A stretch of 64,000 bases of DNA from Sphingobium cupriresistens (GCF_004152865.1 NZ_SEOO01000006.1:93537-157536); one strand, 5' to 3'; positions 29,664 through 39,429 are shown, counted from the first letter of the stretch. A program made the numbers and translations. Notes: generated by a model not told the origin, from the letters alone.

Positions 29664-31559
29664 ATGTGCGGCATAGCAGGCATTTTCCATCTCGAAACGG
29701 CCAAGCCCGTGGACCCTGCGCGGGTGCGCGCGATGCTGGACGTCATGCCGCATCGCGGGCCGGACGGCAGCGGCATCTGGACTGCGCCGGGCGTGGGGCT
29801 CGGCCATCTACGCCTGTCGATCATCGACCTGGAAGCCGGCGCTCAGCCGATGCTGACCGAGGATGAGAGCCTGGCGGTCGTCTTCAACGGCGAAATCTAT
29901 AATTTCGCCGAGGTACGCGCAGAATTGCAGGCGAAGGGCCATGTGTTCCGCACGCATAGCGACACCGAAGTCATCCTGCATGGTTATCGCCAATGGGGCG
30001 AGGAGTGCGTGCAGCGCTTCAACGGCATGTTCGCCTTCGCCCTGTTCGATGCGCGGGCGCAGGCGCTGTGGCTGGTGCGCGACAGGCTGGGGGTCAAGCC
30101 GCTTCATTATGCGCTGCTGTCCGATGGCAGCCTGATCTTCGGGTCGGAATTGAAGAGCCTGCTGGCGCACCCCCTGCTGCGCCGCGCGCCGGATTTGTCG
30201 GCGGTCGAGGATTATTTGGCCTATGGCTATGTGCCCGACGACGCCTGCCTGGTCGCGGGCGTGCGCAAGCTGGGCGCGGGCGAGACGCTGCGGCTGGTGC
30301 GCGGACGGCCCCTGCCGCAGCCGCAACGCTATTGGGATGTCAGCTTCGCCGACCGGACCAAGGCAAAGCCTGAAGCGCTGGAGGAGGAATTGGTCGCGTT
30401 GATGCGACAGGCGGTGCGATCGCGCATGGTCGCCGACGTGCCGCTGGGCGCGTTCCTGTCGGGCGGGGTGGACAGCAGCAGCGTCGTCGCGCTGATGGCC
30501 GAAGCCTCGTCCCAGGCGGTCAAGACCTGCACCATCGGTTTCGACGTCGCCGCGCTGGACGAGACAGCCTATGCGGATCGCATTGCGCGCCGCTTCGCTA
30601 CCGACCATCGCAGCCGAATCGTATCGCCTGACGATTGTGGGCTGATCGACCGGCTGGCCTTCCATTTCGACGAGCCGTTCGCCGACGCTTCCGCGCTGCC
30701 GACCTTCCGCGTGTGCGAACTGGCGCGCGAGCAGGTGACGGTGGCGCTGTCGGGCGACGGCGCGGACGAGGCCTTTGCGGGCTATCGCCGCCATCGCTTC
30801 CAGATGCAGGGCGAGCGTTTCCGCAGCCTGATCCCGGCGTCGGTGCGCCAGCCGCTGTTTGGGACGCTCGGTAAATATTATCCCAAGGCTGATTGGGCGC
30901 CGCGCGCGCTGCGCGCGAAATCGACCTTCCTGGAACTGGCGGGGGAGGGCGGGGAAGCCTATGCCGCGTCGGTAGGCGTCACGCCGCACGCGCTGCGCCA
31001 GCGATTGTTCAGCCAGGAGATGAAGGGTCGGCTGGGCGCCTATCGCGCCGAGGACCGTTATATCAAGGCGATGGAGGATGCGCCCGCGCGCGATCCTCTC
31101 GACCGGGCGCAATATGCCGACATCCGCATCTGGCTGCCCGGTGACATCCTGACCAAGACCGACCGGATGAGCATGGCCGTCAGCCTGGAGGCGCGCGAGC
31201 CTCTGCTGGATCATCGTCTGGTCGAATTCGCCGCCCGCCTGCCGGTGGCGCAGCGCATCCGCGGCAATAGCGGCAAATATCTGATGAAGAAGGCGATGGA
31301 GCCGTTCCTGCCGCAGGACATTCTCTATCGCCAGAAAATGGGCTTCGTGACGCCGATCAGCGCCTGGTTCCGGGGCGCTCTGGCGGGCGAGGCAACCGCG
31401 ATCGCGGGCGGCTCCGCGCTGGCCAGGACCGGCTGGTTCGACACCAGGATGCTGGCGAAGGTCGCGGCGGACCATCGATCGGGCGTGTCGGATCATGGCC
31501 GGCTGTTGTGGCAGTTGCTGATGCTGGACAAGGCGCTGACGCGGTTGTTCGCGGTCTAA
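29664..31559 (+). CDS. Asparagine-synthase-like amidotransferase 1, exosortase A system-associated
   Basis: A 631-residue two-domain enzyme. The N-terminal class II glutaminase has nucleophile Cys2 (MCGIAGIF) and the RGPDGSG loop. The synthetase domain has the PP-loop LSGGVDSSSV at about residue 265. It matches the XrtA-locus amidotransferase, which probably amidates a sugar acid or an attached acyl group using glutamine nitrogen. The start at 29664 is fixed by the need for Cys at position 2. It starts 10 bp after the exosortase stop. Confidence 0.93.
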   Translation: MCGIAGIFHLETAKPVDPARVRAMLDVMPHRGPDGSGIWTAPGVGLGHLRLSIIDLEAGAQPMLTEDESLAVVFNGEIYNFAEVRAELQAKGHVFRTHSDTEVILHGYRQWGEECVQRFNGMFAFALFDARAQALWLVRDRLGVKPLHYALLSDGSLIFGSELKSLLAHPLLRRAPDLSAVEDYLAYGYVPDDACLVAGVRKLGAGETLRLVRGRPLPQPQRYWDVSFADRTKAKPEALEEELVALMRQAVRSRMVADVPLGAFLSGGVDSSSVVALMAEASSQAVKTCTIGFDVAALDETAYADRIARRFATDHRSRIVSPDDCGLIDRLAFHFDEPFADASALPTFRVCELAREQVTVALSGDGADEAFAGYRRHRFQMQGERFRSLIPASVRQPLFGTLGKYYPKADWAPRALRAKSTFLELAGEGGEAYAASVGVTPHALRQRLFSQEMKGRLGAYRAEDRYIKAMEDAPARDPLDRAQYADIRIWLPGDILTKTDRMSMAVSLEAREPLLDHRLVEFAARLPVAQRIRGNSGKYLMKKAMEPFLPQDILYRQKMGFVTPISAWFRGALAGEATAIAGGSALARTGWFDTRMLAKVAADHRSGVSDHGRLLWQLLMLDKALTRLFAV

Positions 31560-31560
31560 C

Positions 31561-31646
31561 CACCCAGATCCGTTCGTTGCGAGCACGGTCGAGAAACGCG
31601 GGCACAGCGTTGGGCGCTTCTCGACCGCGCTCGAAGCGAACGGGTG
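31561..31646. repeat. Long imperfect palindrome (sphingomonad REP-like element)
   Basis: An 86-bp inverted structure in the one sizeable non-coding gap inside the downstream half of the XrtA series. Outer arms CACCC/GGGTG enclose CCGTTCG...GTCGAGAA on the left and TTCTCGACCG...CGAACGG on the right, with a loop of about 22 nt. The CGTTCG/CGAACG core recurs at 866-880 and in the hairpin at 63749-63782. It looks like a dispersed intergenic repeat and may also attenuate or terminate transcription. Confidence 0.6.
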
Positions 31647-31719
31647 GGGGGACGCGAACCCCTTGCAACCCGCCTCTCCCGGTGCCAACGGAACGCATGG
31701 CGATAATCAGGGCGCATCG

Positions 31720-33069
31720 GTGACAGTCTCGAAGGAAATCGTGCGGCTGCGGCTTTATGCGCTGTGTCTGGCTGGCGACATGGCGGGGCTGTTCTGCGCC
31801 TTCCTGGCCGCCAACTGGTTCGTGCTGGGCGCGCTCTGGGGCGAGCCGGGGAAACCCCATGGCCTCGTCATGTTCGCCATGGTCGCGCCGCTCTATGCGC
31901 TGCTGGCGGTGCAGGGTGGCGCCTATGGCATCAATACGCTGGACCGGGTGCGGCGGGGGATCGTGCGGGCGCTGTGGGCGCTGGCGCAGGCGGCGCTGCT
32001 GATGCTGCTGATCGTCTATCTGGGCAAGATCGCCGAGCAATTGTCGCGCCTGACCTTCATTACCGGCCTTACGCTCAGCGCCATCGCGGTGACGCTGGTG
32101 CGGCTGGCGGTCGTGCGACTCGCGGTGCGGGTATTGGGCGATGTGCCGCATCTGACCGCGGTCATTCTGGACGGCGTGGCGATCGAAACCGGGCCGCATA
32201 TGGACCTGATCGACGCCGATGCCGCCAACCTCCATCCCGAACGGCATGACGCCGACATGGCGGCGCGGCTGGCGGCGGCGGTCGGCATGGCGGAGCGGGT
32301 GATCGTCGCCTGTCCGCTCGATCGGATGGCGGACTGGTCGGCGGCGCTCAAGTCGCTGTCGGCGCGGGGAGAGATCGTCGTCCCAGAACTGCTGCGCTTC
32401 GCCCCGGCGCGGATCGATGAACTGGATGGTCAGCCCACCATTATCGTCGCCGGCGGTCCGCTCCATTTCCGCGATCGGCTGATCAAACGGCTGTTCGACC
32501 TGATCGTCGCCGCGGTCGCGACCATCCTGCTGTCGCCGATCCTGATCGCGGCGACGCTGGCGGTGCGCCTGACCAGCCCCGGCCCCGCGCTGTTCCGCCA
32601 GCCGCGCATCGGCAAGGACGCCCGGCCCTTCGCCATCTACAAGTTCCGCTCGATGCGGGCGGAGGCGAGCGACCACAAGGCGGCGACCCTGACCCGGCGC
32701 GACGACGATCGGGTGACGAAGGTCGGCGCCTTCCTGCGCAAGACCAGCATCGATGAACTGCCGCAATTGTTCAACGTGTTGAAGGGCGACATGAGCATCG
32801 TCGGCCCGCGTCCCCACGCCGCCGCCGCCAAGGCCGGCGACAGCCTCTATTGGGAGGTCGATGCCCGCTATTGGGAACGGCATTGCATCAAGCCGGGCAT
32901 GACCGGGCTGGCGCAGGTGCGCGGCCATCGCGGTTCCACCGATCATCATCAGGATCTGATCGACCGGCTTCAGTCGGACCTCGAATATGTCAGCGACTGG
33001 TCGGTCTGGCGCGATCTGCGGATCATCTTCGCGACGCTGGGCGTGCTGGTCCATCACAAGGCCTATTGA
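31720..33069 (+). CDS. Polyprenyl-phosphate sugar-1-phosphate transferase (EPS initiating enzyme)
   Basis: A protein of about 449 residues of the WbaP/WcaJ-like family, which loads the first sugar phosphate onto undecaprenyl phosphate. Four N-terminal membrane helices (about residues 10-125) and a middle domain precede the C-terminal catalytic domain. That domain contains KRLFDLIVA, the YKFRSMR and DELPQLFNVLKGDMS segments, and VGPRPH. The start is uncertain: GTG at 31720, GTG at 31741 (with GAAGGA upstream) and TTG at 31663 are all in frame. It follows the palindromic repeat. Confidence 0.9.
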   Translation: MTVSKEIVRLRLYALCLAGDMAGLFCAFLAANWFVLGALWGEPGKPHGLVMFAMVAPLYALLAVQGGAYGINTLDRVRRGIVRALWALAQAALLMLLIVYLGKIAEQLSRLTFITGLTLSAIAVTLVRLAVVRLAVRVLGDVPHLTAVILDGVAIETGPHMDLIDADAANLHPERHDADMAARLAAAVGMAERVIVACPLDRMADWSAALKSLSARGEIVVPELLRFAPARIDELDGQPTIIVAGGPLHFRDRLIKRLFDLIVAAVATILLSPILIAATLAVRLTSPGPALFRQPRIGKDARPFAIYKFRSMRAEASDHKAATLTRRDDDRVTKVGAFLRKTSIDELPQLFNVLKGDMSIVGPRPHAAAAKAGDSLYWEVDARYWERHCIKPGMTGLAQVRGHRGSTDHHQDLIDRLQSDLEYVSDWSVWRDLRIIFATLGVLVHHKAY

Positions 33070-33072
33070 GCG

Positions 33073-34203
33073 ATGGCGACCGACCTGATCCTTGGCGTTG
33101 TCCTTCTGCTCTGCCTGCTCGCGGTGGCGTGGCCGTTTCTTGTCTACCCGCTGATCCTGCGCGCGCTACCGACCGTAGCGGAAACGCCGGTCGATAGCCC
33201 ATCCCCCAGCGCCTCCCTGCTGTTCTGCGCTTATAATGAGGCGGCGGCGATGCCGGAGAAGCTTGCCAATCTGGCGATGCTCAAGCAGCTTCATCCCACC
33301 CTTGAAATCCTCGCCTTCGATGATGGTTCGTCCGACGGCACCGGCGACCTGATCGCCGCGCAAGGCGATCTGGTGACGCTCATCCGTGGGCCGGGGCGCA
33401 GCGGCAAGGCGCATGGCATGAAGCAACTGGCCGTCCGCGCGCGAGGGGAGATACTGATCTTCACCGACGCCAATGTGCTGTTGGACGGGGAAGCGGTGGA
33501 GCGCCTGCTCGCCCGCTATGCCGACAGTCAGGTCGGCGGCGTGCTGGGGTCGCTCCACTATATTGGCGCGGAGGATAGCGCGACCGCCTCGGTCGGGTCG
33601 CTCTACTGGCGGATCGAGGAACGGTTGAAGGATGAAGAATCGCGCACCGGCAATGTGTTGGGCGCCGATGGCTCCATCTTCTCGATCCGGCGCAGCCTCT
33701 ATCCCGATTTCCCCGACAGCGTGCTGGACGATTTGACCGTGTCCATGGCGGTCCTGTTCGCGGGCAAGCGCCTCATCAAGGCGAAGGATGTGATCGCGCG
33801 CGAACGGCTGGTGACAGCTCGCAAAGACGAATATCGGCGTAAGGTCCGGATCGCGGCGCGCGCCTGGCATACCCATGTTCATTTGCGGCCGCAGTTGCGG
33901 CGTTTGGGCGCCCTGGATCGGTTCAAATATGCGTCGCGCAAGATCGTCCGCTGGTTCGGCGGGCTGTTCATTCTGGTCGGCGGACTCGCTGCGGGCGCGC
34001 TGGCGATGCGGGTGTCGCCGGCGCTCTATCTGGCGGGTGCGCTGGGCGTGGCGCTGCTGCTGTGGATCGGCGTGCGGGCGAAGAGCGGTCCTGTCGCCGC
34101 GCTGGTCGATGTGCTGATCGCCTATGCCGCGACCCTTCAGGGCGTCGCCAAGGCGATGACGGGGCGCACCGTCACCGTCTGGAACCCCGCCCAGTCGCGC
34201 TAA
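33073..34203 (+). CDS. Family 2 glycosyltransferase, membrane-bound
   Basis: A 376-residue GT-A enzyme with a membrane helix at residues 5-28 and two or three at the C-terminus (about 295-355). The motifs are SLLFCAYNEAAAMP, FDDGSSDGT, the DXD-like FTDANVLL and the acceptor segment VLDDLTVSM. The topology resembles processive or dolichol-like GT2 enzymes, so it probably elongates the repeat unit on the cytoplasmic face. It starts 3 bp after the sugar transferase gene and is the last gene of the XrtA series. It converges with the amidohydrolase gene. Confidence 0.88.
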   Translation: MATDLILGVVLLLCLLAVAWPFLVYPLILRALPTVAETPVDSPSPSASLLFCAYNEAAAMPEKLANLAMLKQLHPTLEILAFDDGSSDGTGDLIAAQGDLVTLIRGPGRSGKAHGMKQLAVRARGEILIFTDANVLLDGEAVERLLARYADSQVGGVLGSLHYIGAEDSATASVGSLYWRIEERLKDEESRTGNVLGADGSIFSIRRSLYPDFPDSVLDDLTVSMAVLFAGKRLIKAKDVIARERLVTARKDEYRRKVRIAARAWHTHVHLRPQLRRLGALDRFKYASRKIVRWFGGLFILVGGLAAGALAMRVSPALYLAGALGVALLLWIGVRAKSGPVAALVDVLIAYAATLQGVAKAMTGRTVTVWNPAQSR

Positions 34204-34218
34204 ATCGGCCGCGCTGCG

Positions 34219-35922
34219 CTACTGCCCCTTCACATAGACCCGCTTGCCGCCGATCCAGGTTTCCAGCACCTGGGTCTGGCGGATGTCGGCCGGACGTGCC
34301 GCCGAAATGTCGCGGTCGATCAGCAGGAAATCGGCGCGCTGGCCGGGGACCAGGCTGCCGAACTTTTTGTCGGCGAAACCGGCATAGGCGGCCTGGCGCG
34401 TGAAACCGTCCAGCGCGGCGTCGAAGCCGACCCGCTGTTCGGGCATCCAGCCACCGGCCGGTTCGCCCTTGCCGTCCTCGCGGCTCATGGCCACGGCGAT
34501 GCCGGCAAAGGGATTGGGGCTTTCCACCGGCACGTCGGAACCGAAGGCCAGCGGCACCTTGTTGTCCAGCATCGCTTTCCATGCATAGGCGCCATTCAGC
34601 CGGGCTTCGCCCAGCCGCGCCGTCGCCATGCGCCAGTCGGACGCTTCATGGACGGGCTGCATCGATGCAATCGCGCCCAGCGGCCCGAAGCGCGGCAGGT
34701 CGCTGGGCGTGACGATCTGCGCATGTTCGATCCGCCAGCGCCGGTCGCCCTTATAGGTGTCGTTCAGTTCCTCGATCGCGTTCAGCAATTCATGATTGGC
34801 CGCATCGCCGATGGCGTGGACGGCGACCTGGAAATTGTCCATCGCCGCGCGGCTCATGAAATTGCGCAACTGCGTGTCTGGGATCATCGGCAAACCGCGC
34901 TGGCCCGGCGCATCGGCATAATCGGCGCGCAGCCAGGCGCCGCGCGACCCCAAGGCGCCGTCGAGCAGCAACTTCACGCCGCCCATGCGCAGATGGTCGT
35001 CATAGAGCCAGGGCGTCGGCTCCGGCCCGGCGATCAGCACCATATTGTCGATGCCATAGGCATAGGACATGATCCGCACGCGCAGCGCGCCGCGATCGGC
35101 CGAACGGCGAAAAGCCTGCCAATCCTCTATGCTGGTGCCCATGTCGGCAATGCCGGTGATGCCAACCGCCAGCAGCGCGCGCTGCGCCTTTTCCAACGCG
35201 ATGTCGCGGTCCTTGGGCGCGGGCGGCGGTGTTACCTTCTGGATCAGGTCCATCGCCTTGTCGACGAAGACGCCGGAAGGCTTGCCGTTGGCCATTTCGA
35301 TCCGCCCGCCCATCGGCGCCTTGGTCGCGGGGGTGATGCCCGCCGCGCGAATCGCCGCGCTGTTGGCCCAGCCGGCATGGCCGTCGATCCGCTCCAGCCA
35401 CACCGGAATGTCGCCGACCGCCGCGTCCAGTTCTGCGGCGGTGGGGAAGCGCCCCAGACCCCATTGTTCCTGATTCCAGCCGGTGCCGATGATCCACTTG
35501 CGCCCGGCATTGGCCTGCGCATAGGCGCGAATCTTCGCCTGCGCTTCTGCCAACGATCGCGTGTCCGACAGGTCGAGCGTGATAAGCGACAGGCCATAGC
35601 CCATGACATGGCCATGCGCGTCGATCAGGCCGGGGATCAGCGTCTTGCCGCCCGCATCCAGCTTGAACGCCAGCCCTTTGGGCGGTTCAGGCCAGGGCTG
35701 CCCCTTTTTCGGCTTTTTGGGCCGCTCGTATTTGGGCTCCTGATAACGGCCCGGCAGCAGCTTTTCGACCTTGCCGTCATCGTCGATCAGCAGCGCGCCA
35801 AAGCGCACGACCTTGCCGCTGGGGTCCAGCGCGATGCCGTTGACATTGTCGATCACGCCAGAGGCGTAAGCGGGGAGGGGCAGGGCGAGCGCAGCAATGG
35901 TCGCGATATAGAGGGGTTTCAT
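34219..35922 (-). CDS. Exported amidohydrolase (YtcJ-like, amidohydrolase 3 family)
   Basis: A 567-residue metal-dependent hydrolase with a Sec signal peptide (MKPLYIATIAALALPLPAYA). The metal-binding start of the barrel is GLIDAHGHVMGYG, with later His motifs in VAVHAIGDAANH and RIEHAQIV, and AFGSDVPVE near the C-terminus. The substrate is unknown; related proteins act on cyclic amides and formamides. The ATG at 35922 overlaps the stop of the upstream dehydrogenase by 4 bp. A longer upstream frame is a shadow of that gene. Confidence 0.9.
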   Translation of the reverse strand: MKPLYIATIAALALPLPAYASGVIDNVNGIALDPSGKVVRFGALLIDDDGKVEKLLPGRYQEPKYERPKKPKKGQPWPEPPKGLAFKLDAGGKTLIPGLIDAHGHVMGYGLSLITLDLSDTRSLAEAQAKIRAYAQANAGRKWIIGTGWNQEQWGLGRFPTAAELDAAVGDIPVWLERIDGHAGWANSAAIRAAGITPATKAPMGGRIEMANGKPSGVFVDKAMDLIQKVTPPPAPKDRDIALEKAQRALLAVGITGIADMGTSIEDWQAFRRSADRGALRVRIMSYAYGIDNMVLIAGPEPTPWLYDDHLRMGGVKLLLDGALGSRGAWLRADYADAPGQRGLPMIPDTQLRNFMSRAAMDNFQVAVHAIGDAANHELLNAIEELNDTYKGDRRWRIEHAQIVTPSDLPRFGPLGAIASMQPVHEASDWRMATARLGEARLNGAYAWKAMLDNKVPLAFGSDVPVESPNPFAGIAVAMSREDGKGEPAGGWMPEQRVGFDAALDGFTRQAAYAGFADKKFGSLVPGQRADFLLIDRDISAARPADIRQTQVLETWIGGKRVYVKGQ

Positions 35923-36788
35923 GCGCGGGTGATCCGGCGCACCAGCGCGCTGGTGTCCTGACGGTTGCCGCCCATAGCCTGCACGTCGGCGTAGAATTGA
36001 TCGACCATCGCGGTCACTGGCAATGTGGCGCCGTTGGCTCGCGCTTCCTCCAGCGCCAGGCCCAGATCCTTGCGCATCCAATCCACCGCGAAGCCGAAGT
36101 CGAAACTGTCCTGCGCCATCGTCTTCCACCGATTGTCCATCTGCCAGCTTTGCGCCGCGCCGCCGGAAATCGCCTCGAACACCCTGTCCAGGTCAAGTTC
36201 GGCCGCCTGGGCGAAGCGCAGCGCCTCGGACAGGCCCTGCAACACGCCGCCGATGCAAATCTGGTTCACCATCTTGGTCGTCTGGCCCGCGCCTGCGCCG
36301 CCGACATGCACGATCCGCGCGGCATAGGCCTGCATCACCAGCTTCGCCGCCGCCACCGCCGGTTCGCTGCCGCCGCACATGATTGACAGCTTGCCATTCT
36401 CGGCTCCCGCCTGACCGCCCGACACCGGCGCGTCGACGCTATGGATGCCGCGGCTCTCGCCCTCAACGAACAACTGCCGCGCGATCCGTGCCGACACGGT
36501 GGTATGGTCGATGAACAGGCTGCCTTCCTTCATCGATCGGAAAGCGCCTTCGCGTCCCAGCGTGATCTGCGACAGGTCATCGTCATTGCCGACGCAACTG
36601 ATGACGATGTCCGCATCCTCCGCCGCCTTGGCCGGGCTGATCGCGACGGCGCCGCCATAGGCTTCCGCCCAGCTCTTCGCCTTGCCGATGGAGCGATTGT
36701 AAACGGTCAGGCTGTGCCCCGCCTTGGCCAGGTGCCCTGCAACCGGGCTGCCCATGACGCCCAGGCCGATAAACGCGATATTAGCCAT
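35919..36788 (-). CDS. 3-hydroxyisobutyrate dehydrogenase-like NAD(P)-dependent oxidoreductase
   Basis: A 289-residue beta-hydroxyacid dehydrogenase. The Rossmann motif FIGLGVMGSPVAGHLAKAG is at residues 5-23, the substrate loop DAPVSGGQAGAENG is about residue 120, and the catalytic lysine lies in GAGQTTKMVNQ. The family includes 3-hydroxyisobutyrate, tartronate semialdehyde and glyoxylate/succinic semialdehyde reductases; the sequence alone does not choose. It is first in a two-gene leftward operon with the amidohydrolase and diverges from ilvA. Confidence 0.88.
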   Translation of the reverse strand: MANIAFIGLGVMGSPVAGHLAKAGHSLTVYNRSIGKAKSWAEAYGGAVAISPAKAAEDADIVISCVGNDDDLSQITLGREGAFRSMKEGSLFIDHTTVSARIARQLFVEGESRGIHSVDAPVSGGQAGAENGKLSIMCGGSEPAVAAAKLVMQAYAARIVHVGGAGAGQTTKMVNQICIGGVLQGLSEALRFAQAAELDLDRVFEAISGGAAQSWQMDNRWKTMAQDSFDFGFAVDWMRKDLGLALEEARANGATLPVTAMVDQFYADVQAMGGNRQDTSALVRRITRA

Positions 36789-36883
36789 ATGCCTCGTACA
36801 TTTAGTGCGTGGTTCCCGCCATAGGGCCAGTTTTCCGACAGTGCCAGTTTCTTCGCCCGCAATTTTCGTTTAGGTGCCCGCAC

Positions 36884-38131
36884 ATGAACACGCTCGCCAA
36901 GATCGAAAGCGCCCTGCCGCTGCCCATCACCGTCGATGACATCCTTGCCGCCCGCACCCGGATTGCGGGTTCGATTGTCAAGACGCCGACTTTGATCAGC
37001 CAGACGCTGTCGAACATGCTGGGCTGCAACGTCTATCTGAAGTTCGAAAATCTCCAGTTCACCGCCGCCTATAAGGAACGCGGCGCGCTCAATCGCCTGA
37101 TCCAGCTGGATGACGCAGCCAAAGCCAAGGGCGTGATCGCGGCATCCGCGGGCAATCATGCACAGGGTCTGGCCTATCATGGCAAGCGGCTGGGCGTGCC
37201 CGTCACCATCGTCATGCCCACCACCACGCCCACGGTGAAGATCACGCAGACGCAGGGCCATGGCGCGACCGTGGTGCAATATGGCGAGAAATTCGACGAC
37301 GCTTACGCCCATGCGCGGCTGATGGAGGAGGAACAGGGCCTGACCTTCGTTCATCCCTTCGACGAACCCGACATCATGGCCGGGCAGGGCACGGTCGCGC
37401 TGGAAATGCTGGAAGATGCGCCGGAGATCGACACGCTGATCATCCCGATCGGCGGCGGCGGCCTGTTTTCGGGCATGGGCACCGCGGCGCGGGCGATGAA
37501 GCCGGATATCCAGCTTTATGGCGTGCAGGCGGAACTGTATCCGTCGATGTACGACTTCATCAAGGGCGCGGACCTGGCCTGCGATGGCGATACGCTGGCT
37601 GAGGGCATCGCCGTCAAGCAGCCCGGCGAGCTGACTCGCCGCTTCGTGGAGCGGCTGGCCGACGACGTGCTGCTGGTCAGCGAACGACGGCTGGAAGAGG
37701 CGTTGAGCCTGTTGCTGCAGATCGAAAAGACCGTGGTGGAGGGCGCGGGGGCTGCGGGACTCGCCGCGCTGTTGACCTATCGGGAGAAATTCGCCGGGCG
37801 CAATGTCGGGCTGGTGCTGACCGGCGGCAATATCGACACCCGCCTTCTCGCCAATGTGCTGCTGCGCGACCTCGCCCGGTCGGGCCGTCTGGCGCGCCTG
37901 CGGATCATCCTGCAGGATCGCCCCGGCGCGCTGTTCCATGTCGCCCGCATCTTCGATCAGGAAGCGGTGAATATCCTGGAACTGGCGCATCAGCGTATCT
38001 TCACCAACCTTCCGGCCAAAGGATTGACCCTGGACGTCGAGTGCGAAACGCGCGACCGCGGCCATCTGCAACGGTTGATCGCGGCGCTGGGCGAGGCCGG
38101 TTATGAGGTCGCGCCGATCGAGGTTGCGTAA
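36884..38131 (+). CDS. ilvA: Threonine ammonia-lyase (threonine dehydratase)
   Basis: A 415-residue PLP enzyme that converts threonine to 2-oxobutyrate for isoleucine synthesis. The PLP lysine is Lys64 in AAYKERGALN and the phosphate loop is IPIGGGGLFSGMG. A single C-terminal ACT domain (from about residue 335, RIILQDRPGALFHVARIFDQ) gives amino-acid feedback. This one-ACT, roughly 400-residue form is the common alphaproteobacterial type. The ATG at 36884 is the first start consistent with family length. Confidence 0.92.
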   Translation: MNTLAKIESALPLPITVDDILAARTRIAGSIVKTPTLISQTLSNMLGCNVYLKFENLQFTAAYKERGALNRLIQLDDAAKAKGVIAASAGNHAQGLAYHGKRLGVPVTIVMPTTTPTVKITQTQGHGATVVQYGEKFDDAYAHARLMEEEQGLTFVHPFDEPDIMAGQGTVALEMLEDAPEIDTLIIPIGGGGLFSGMGTAARAMKPDIQLYGVQAELYPSMYDFIKGADLACDGDTLAEGIAVKQPGELTRRFVERLADDVLLVSERRLEEALSLLLQIEKTVVEGAGAAGLAALLTYREKFAGRNVGLVLTGGNIDTRLLANVLLRDLARSGRLARLRIILQDRPGALFHVARIFDQEAVNILELAHQRIFTNLPAKGLTLDVECETRDRGHLQRLIAALGEAGYEVAPIEVA

Positions 38132-38143
38132 CGGCGGGAGCGG

Positions 38144-38161
38144 ACCACGATTTTTCGTGGT
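38144..38161 (+). other. Small hairpin between ilvA and bpt
   Basis: A 7-bp perfect stem ACCACGA/TCGTGGT with a TTTT loop, starting 13 bp after the ilvA stop. It is too short and lacks a following T run, so its role as a terminator is doubtful. Confidence 0.3.
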
Positions 38162-38243
38162 AAACGCCCTTTTCAGAGGAACATCGGGGCGGCATAGTCG
38201 AAAACATGACTGATGTCCGCCGCCATGAAAGGAAACCTGGAGC

Positions 38244-39062
38244 GTGACCGCCGCCTTCCGTTTCCCTCGTTTCTTTGTCACCAATCCCAGCCCTTGCCCG
38301 TATCTGCCGGGCAAGAGCGAGCGGAAGGTGTTTACCGAACTGAATGGCGAGAATGCGACGGAGCTGAACGACGCGCTGGGCCGAATCGGCTTTCGTCGCA
38401 GCCAGAATGTCGCCTATCGGCCAAGCTGCGCGGATTGTTCCGCCTGCGTGTCGGTGCGCGTCTGCGCCAACGAATTTCAGCCCAATGCGACCCAGCGCAA
38501 GCTGATCCGTCGCAACAGCGACCTGATCGTCACGGCCTGTAAGCCCTGGTCCACCGAGGAACAGTTCGCCCTGCTCCAGCGCTATCTGGTCGATCGTCAT
38601 CCCGGCGGCGGTATGACCGAGATGGACGAGATGGACTTCTCCGACATGGTCGAACAGACCCCGGTCGACAGCTATATCATCGAATATCGCGAACCGGGCG
38701 TCGATGGCCGCCCCGGCAAGCTGATCGGCGCCTGCCTGACCGATCGGCAGGGCGATGGCCTGTCGATGATTTACAGCTTCTTCGACACAACGCTGGAGCA
38801 TCGGCCGGGCCTGGGCAATTATATCATCCTGGATCACATCACCCGCGCGGCGAGCGCCGGGCTGCCCTATGTCTATCTGGGCTATTGGGTCGATGGGTCG
38901 CAGCGGATGCAATATAAGATCCGCTATCGCCCGCTGGAAAAGCTCAGCCGCAGCGGCTGGGTCCGGTTCGACCCGCACGAGCAGGCGCAGGCCATTCGCG
39001 GCGCGCAACAGCGTGACGAACCGCCGCTTCCCGTCGAACTGGTGGGCATGTACCGCAAATAG
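38244..39062 (+). CDS. bpt: Aminoacyl-tRNA--protein transferase (Bpt/Ate family)
   Basis: A 272-residue enzyme of the bacterial arginyl/leucyl-transferase (Bpt) type, which attaches leucine from Leu-tRNA to proteins with N-terminal acidic residues and so creates N-degrons for ClpS/ClpAP. The N-terminal [16 protein letters not shown] and the cysteine motif [12 protein letters not shown] are the family hallmarks, as is [17 protein letters not shown] in the catalytic half. The GTG at 38244 follows CTGGAG. It is a monocistronic gene. Confidence 0.92.
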   Translation: MTAAFRFPRFFVTNPSPCPYLPGKSERKVFTELNGENATELNDALGRIGFRRSQNVAYRPSCADCSACVSVRVCANEFQPNATQRKLIRRNSDLIVTACKPWSTEEQFALLQRYLVDRHPGGGMTEMDEMDFSDMVEQTPVDSYIIEYREPGVDGRPGKLIGACLTDRQGDGLSMIYSFFDTTLEHRPGLGNYIILDHITRAASAGLPYVYLGYWVDGSQRMQYKIRYRPLEKLSRSGWVRFDPHEQAQAIRGAQQRDEPPLPVELVGMYRK

Positions 39063-39429
39063 ACAGCCAGATCGGCGAAGGTCGATCGTTCAATGGTGGT
39101 TGTGCCATCCGTTTCGGTTGCTGCAACCTGATGCGCTTTTGTCTTGTCGGTCTTCGAACCGATTTTGCCGCCATTGCTGCGCTAGGTAAAACAGAACGGT
39201 GCCGCGCCAAACGCCAACGCGCGGGCTGGTCGAGGTTTAGATCCTGATGACATGCAGCGGACCCTGGCGTGTCTGGCGCGATGCGTCGGGCAGGACTTTC
39301 ATCTGGGCCGACCACTACCGGGCGACACCTTCAGTTCTCCGAAATTCGATCGGCAAAAAAGGGGTCGGGCCTGTGCGGCCCGACCCCGATCCAGCGCTGG
39401 TCCGGCGTCGTGACTCGCCTGACCAGCGC
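39063..39429. other. 367-bp intergenic stretch
   Basis: It separates the convergent bpt and RcnB-like genes. Apart from the strong terminator at 39355-39387 I see no gene or repeat that I can support. Confidence 0.6.
39355..39387 (-). terminator. Rho-independent terminator of the RcnB-like gene
   Basis: A perfect 11-bp GC-rich stem (39361-39371 with 39377-39387, 5-nt loop). Read leftwards it is followed by six T residues (the A run at 39355-39360). It lies 42 bp beyond the stop of the leftward gene. Confidence 0.88.
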
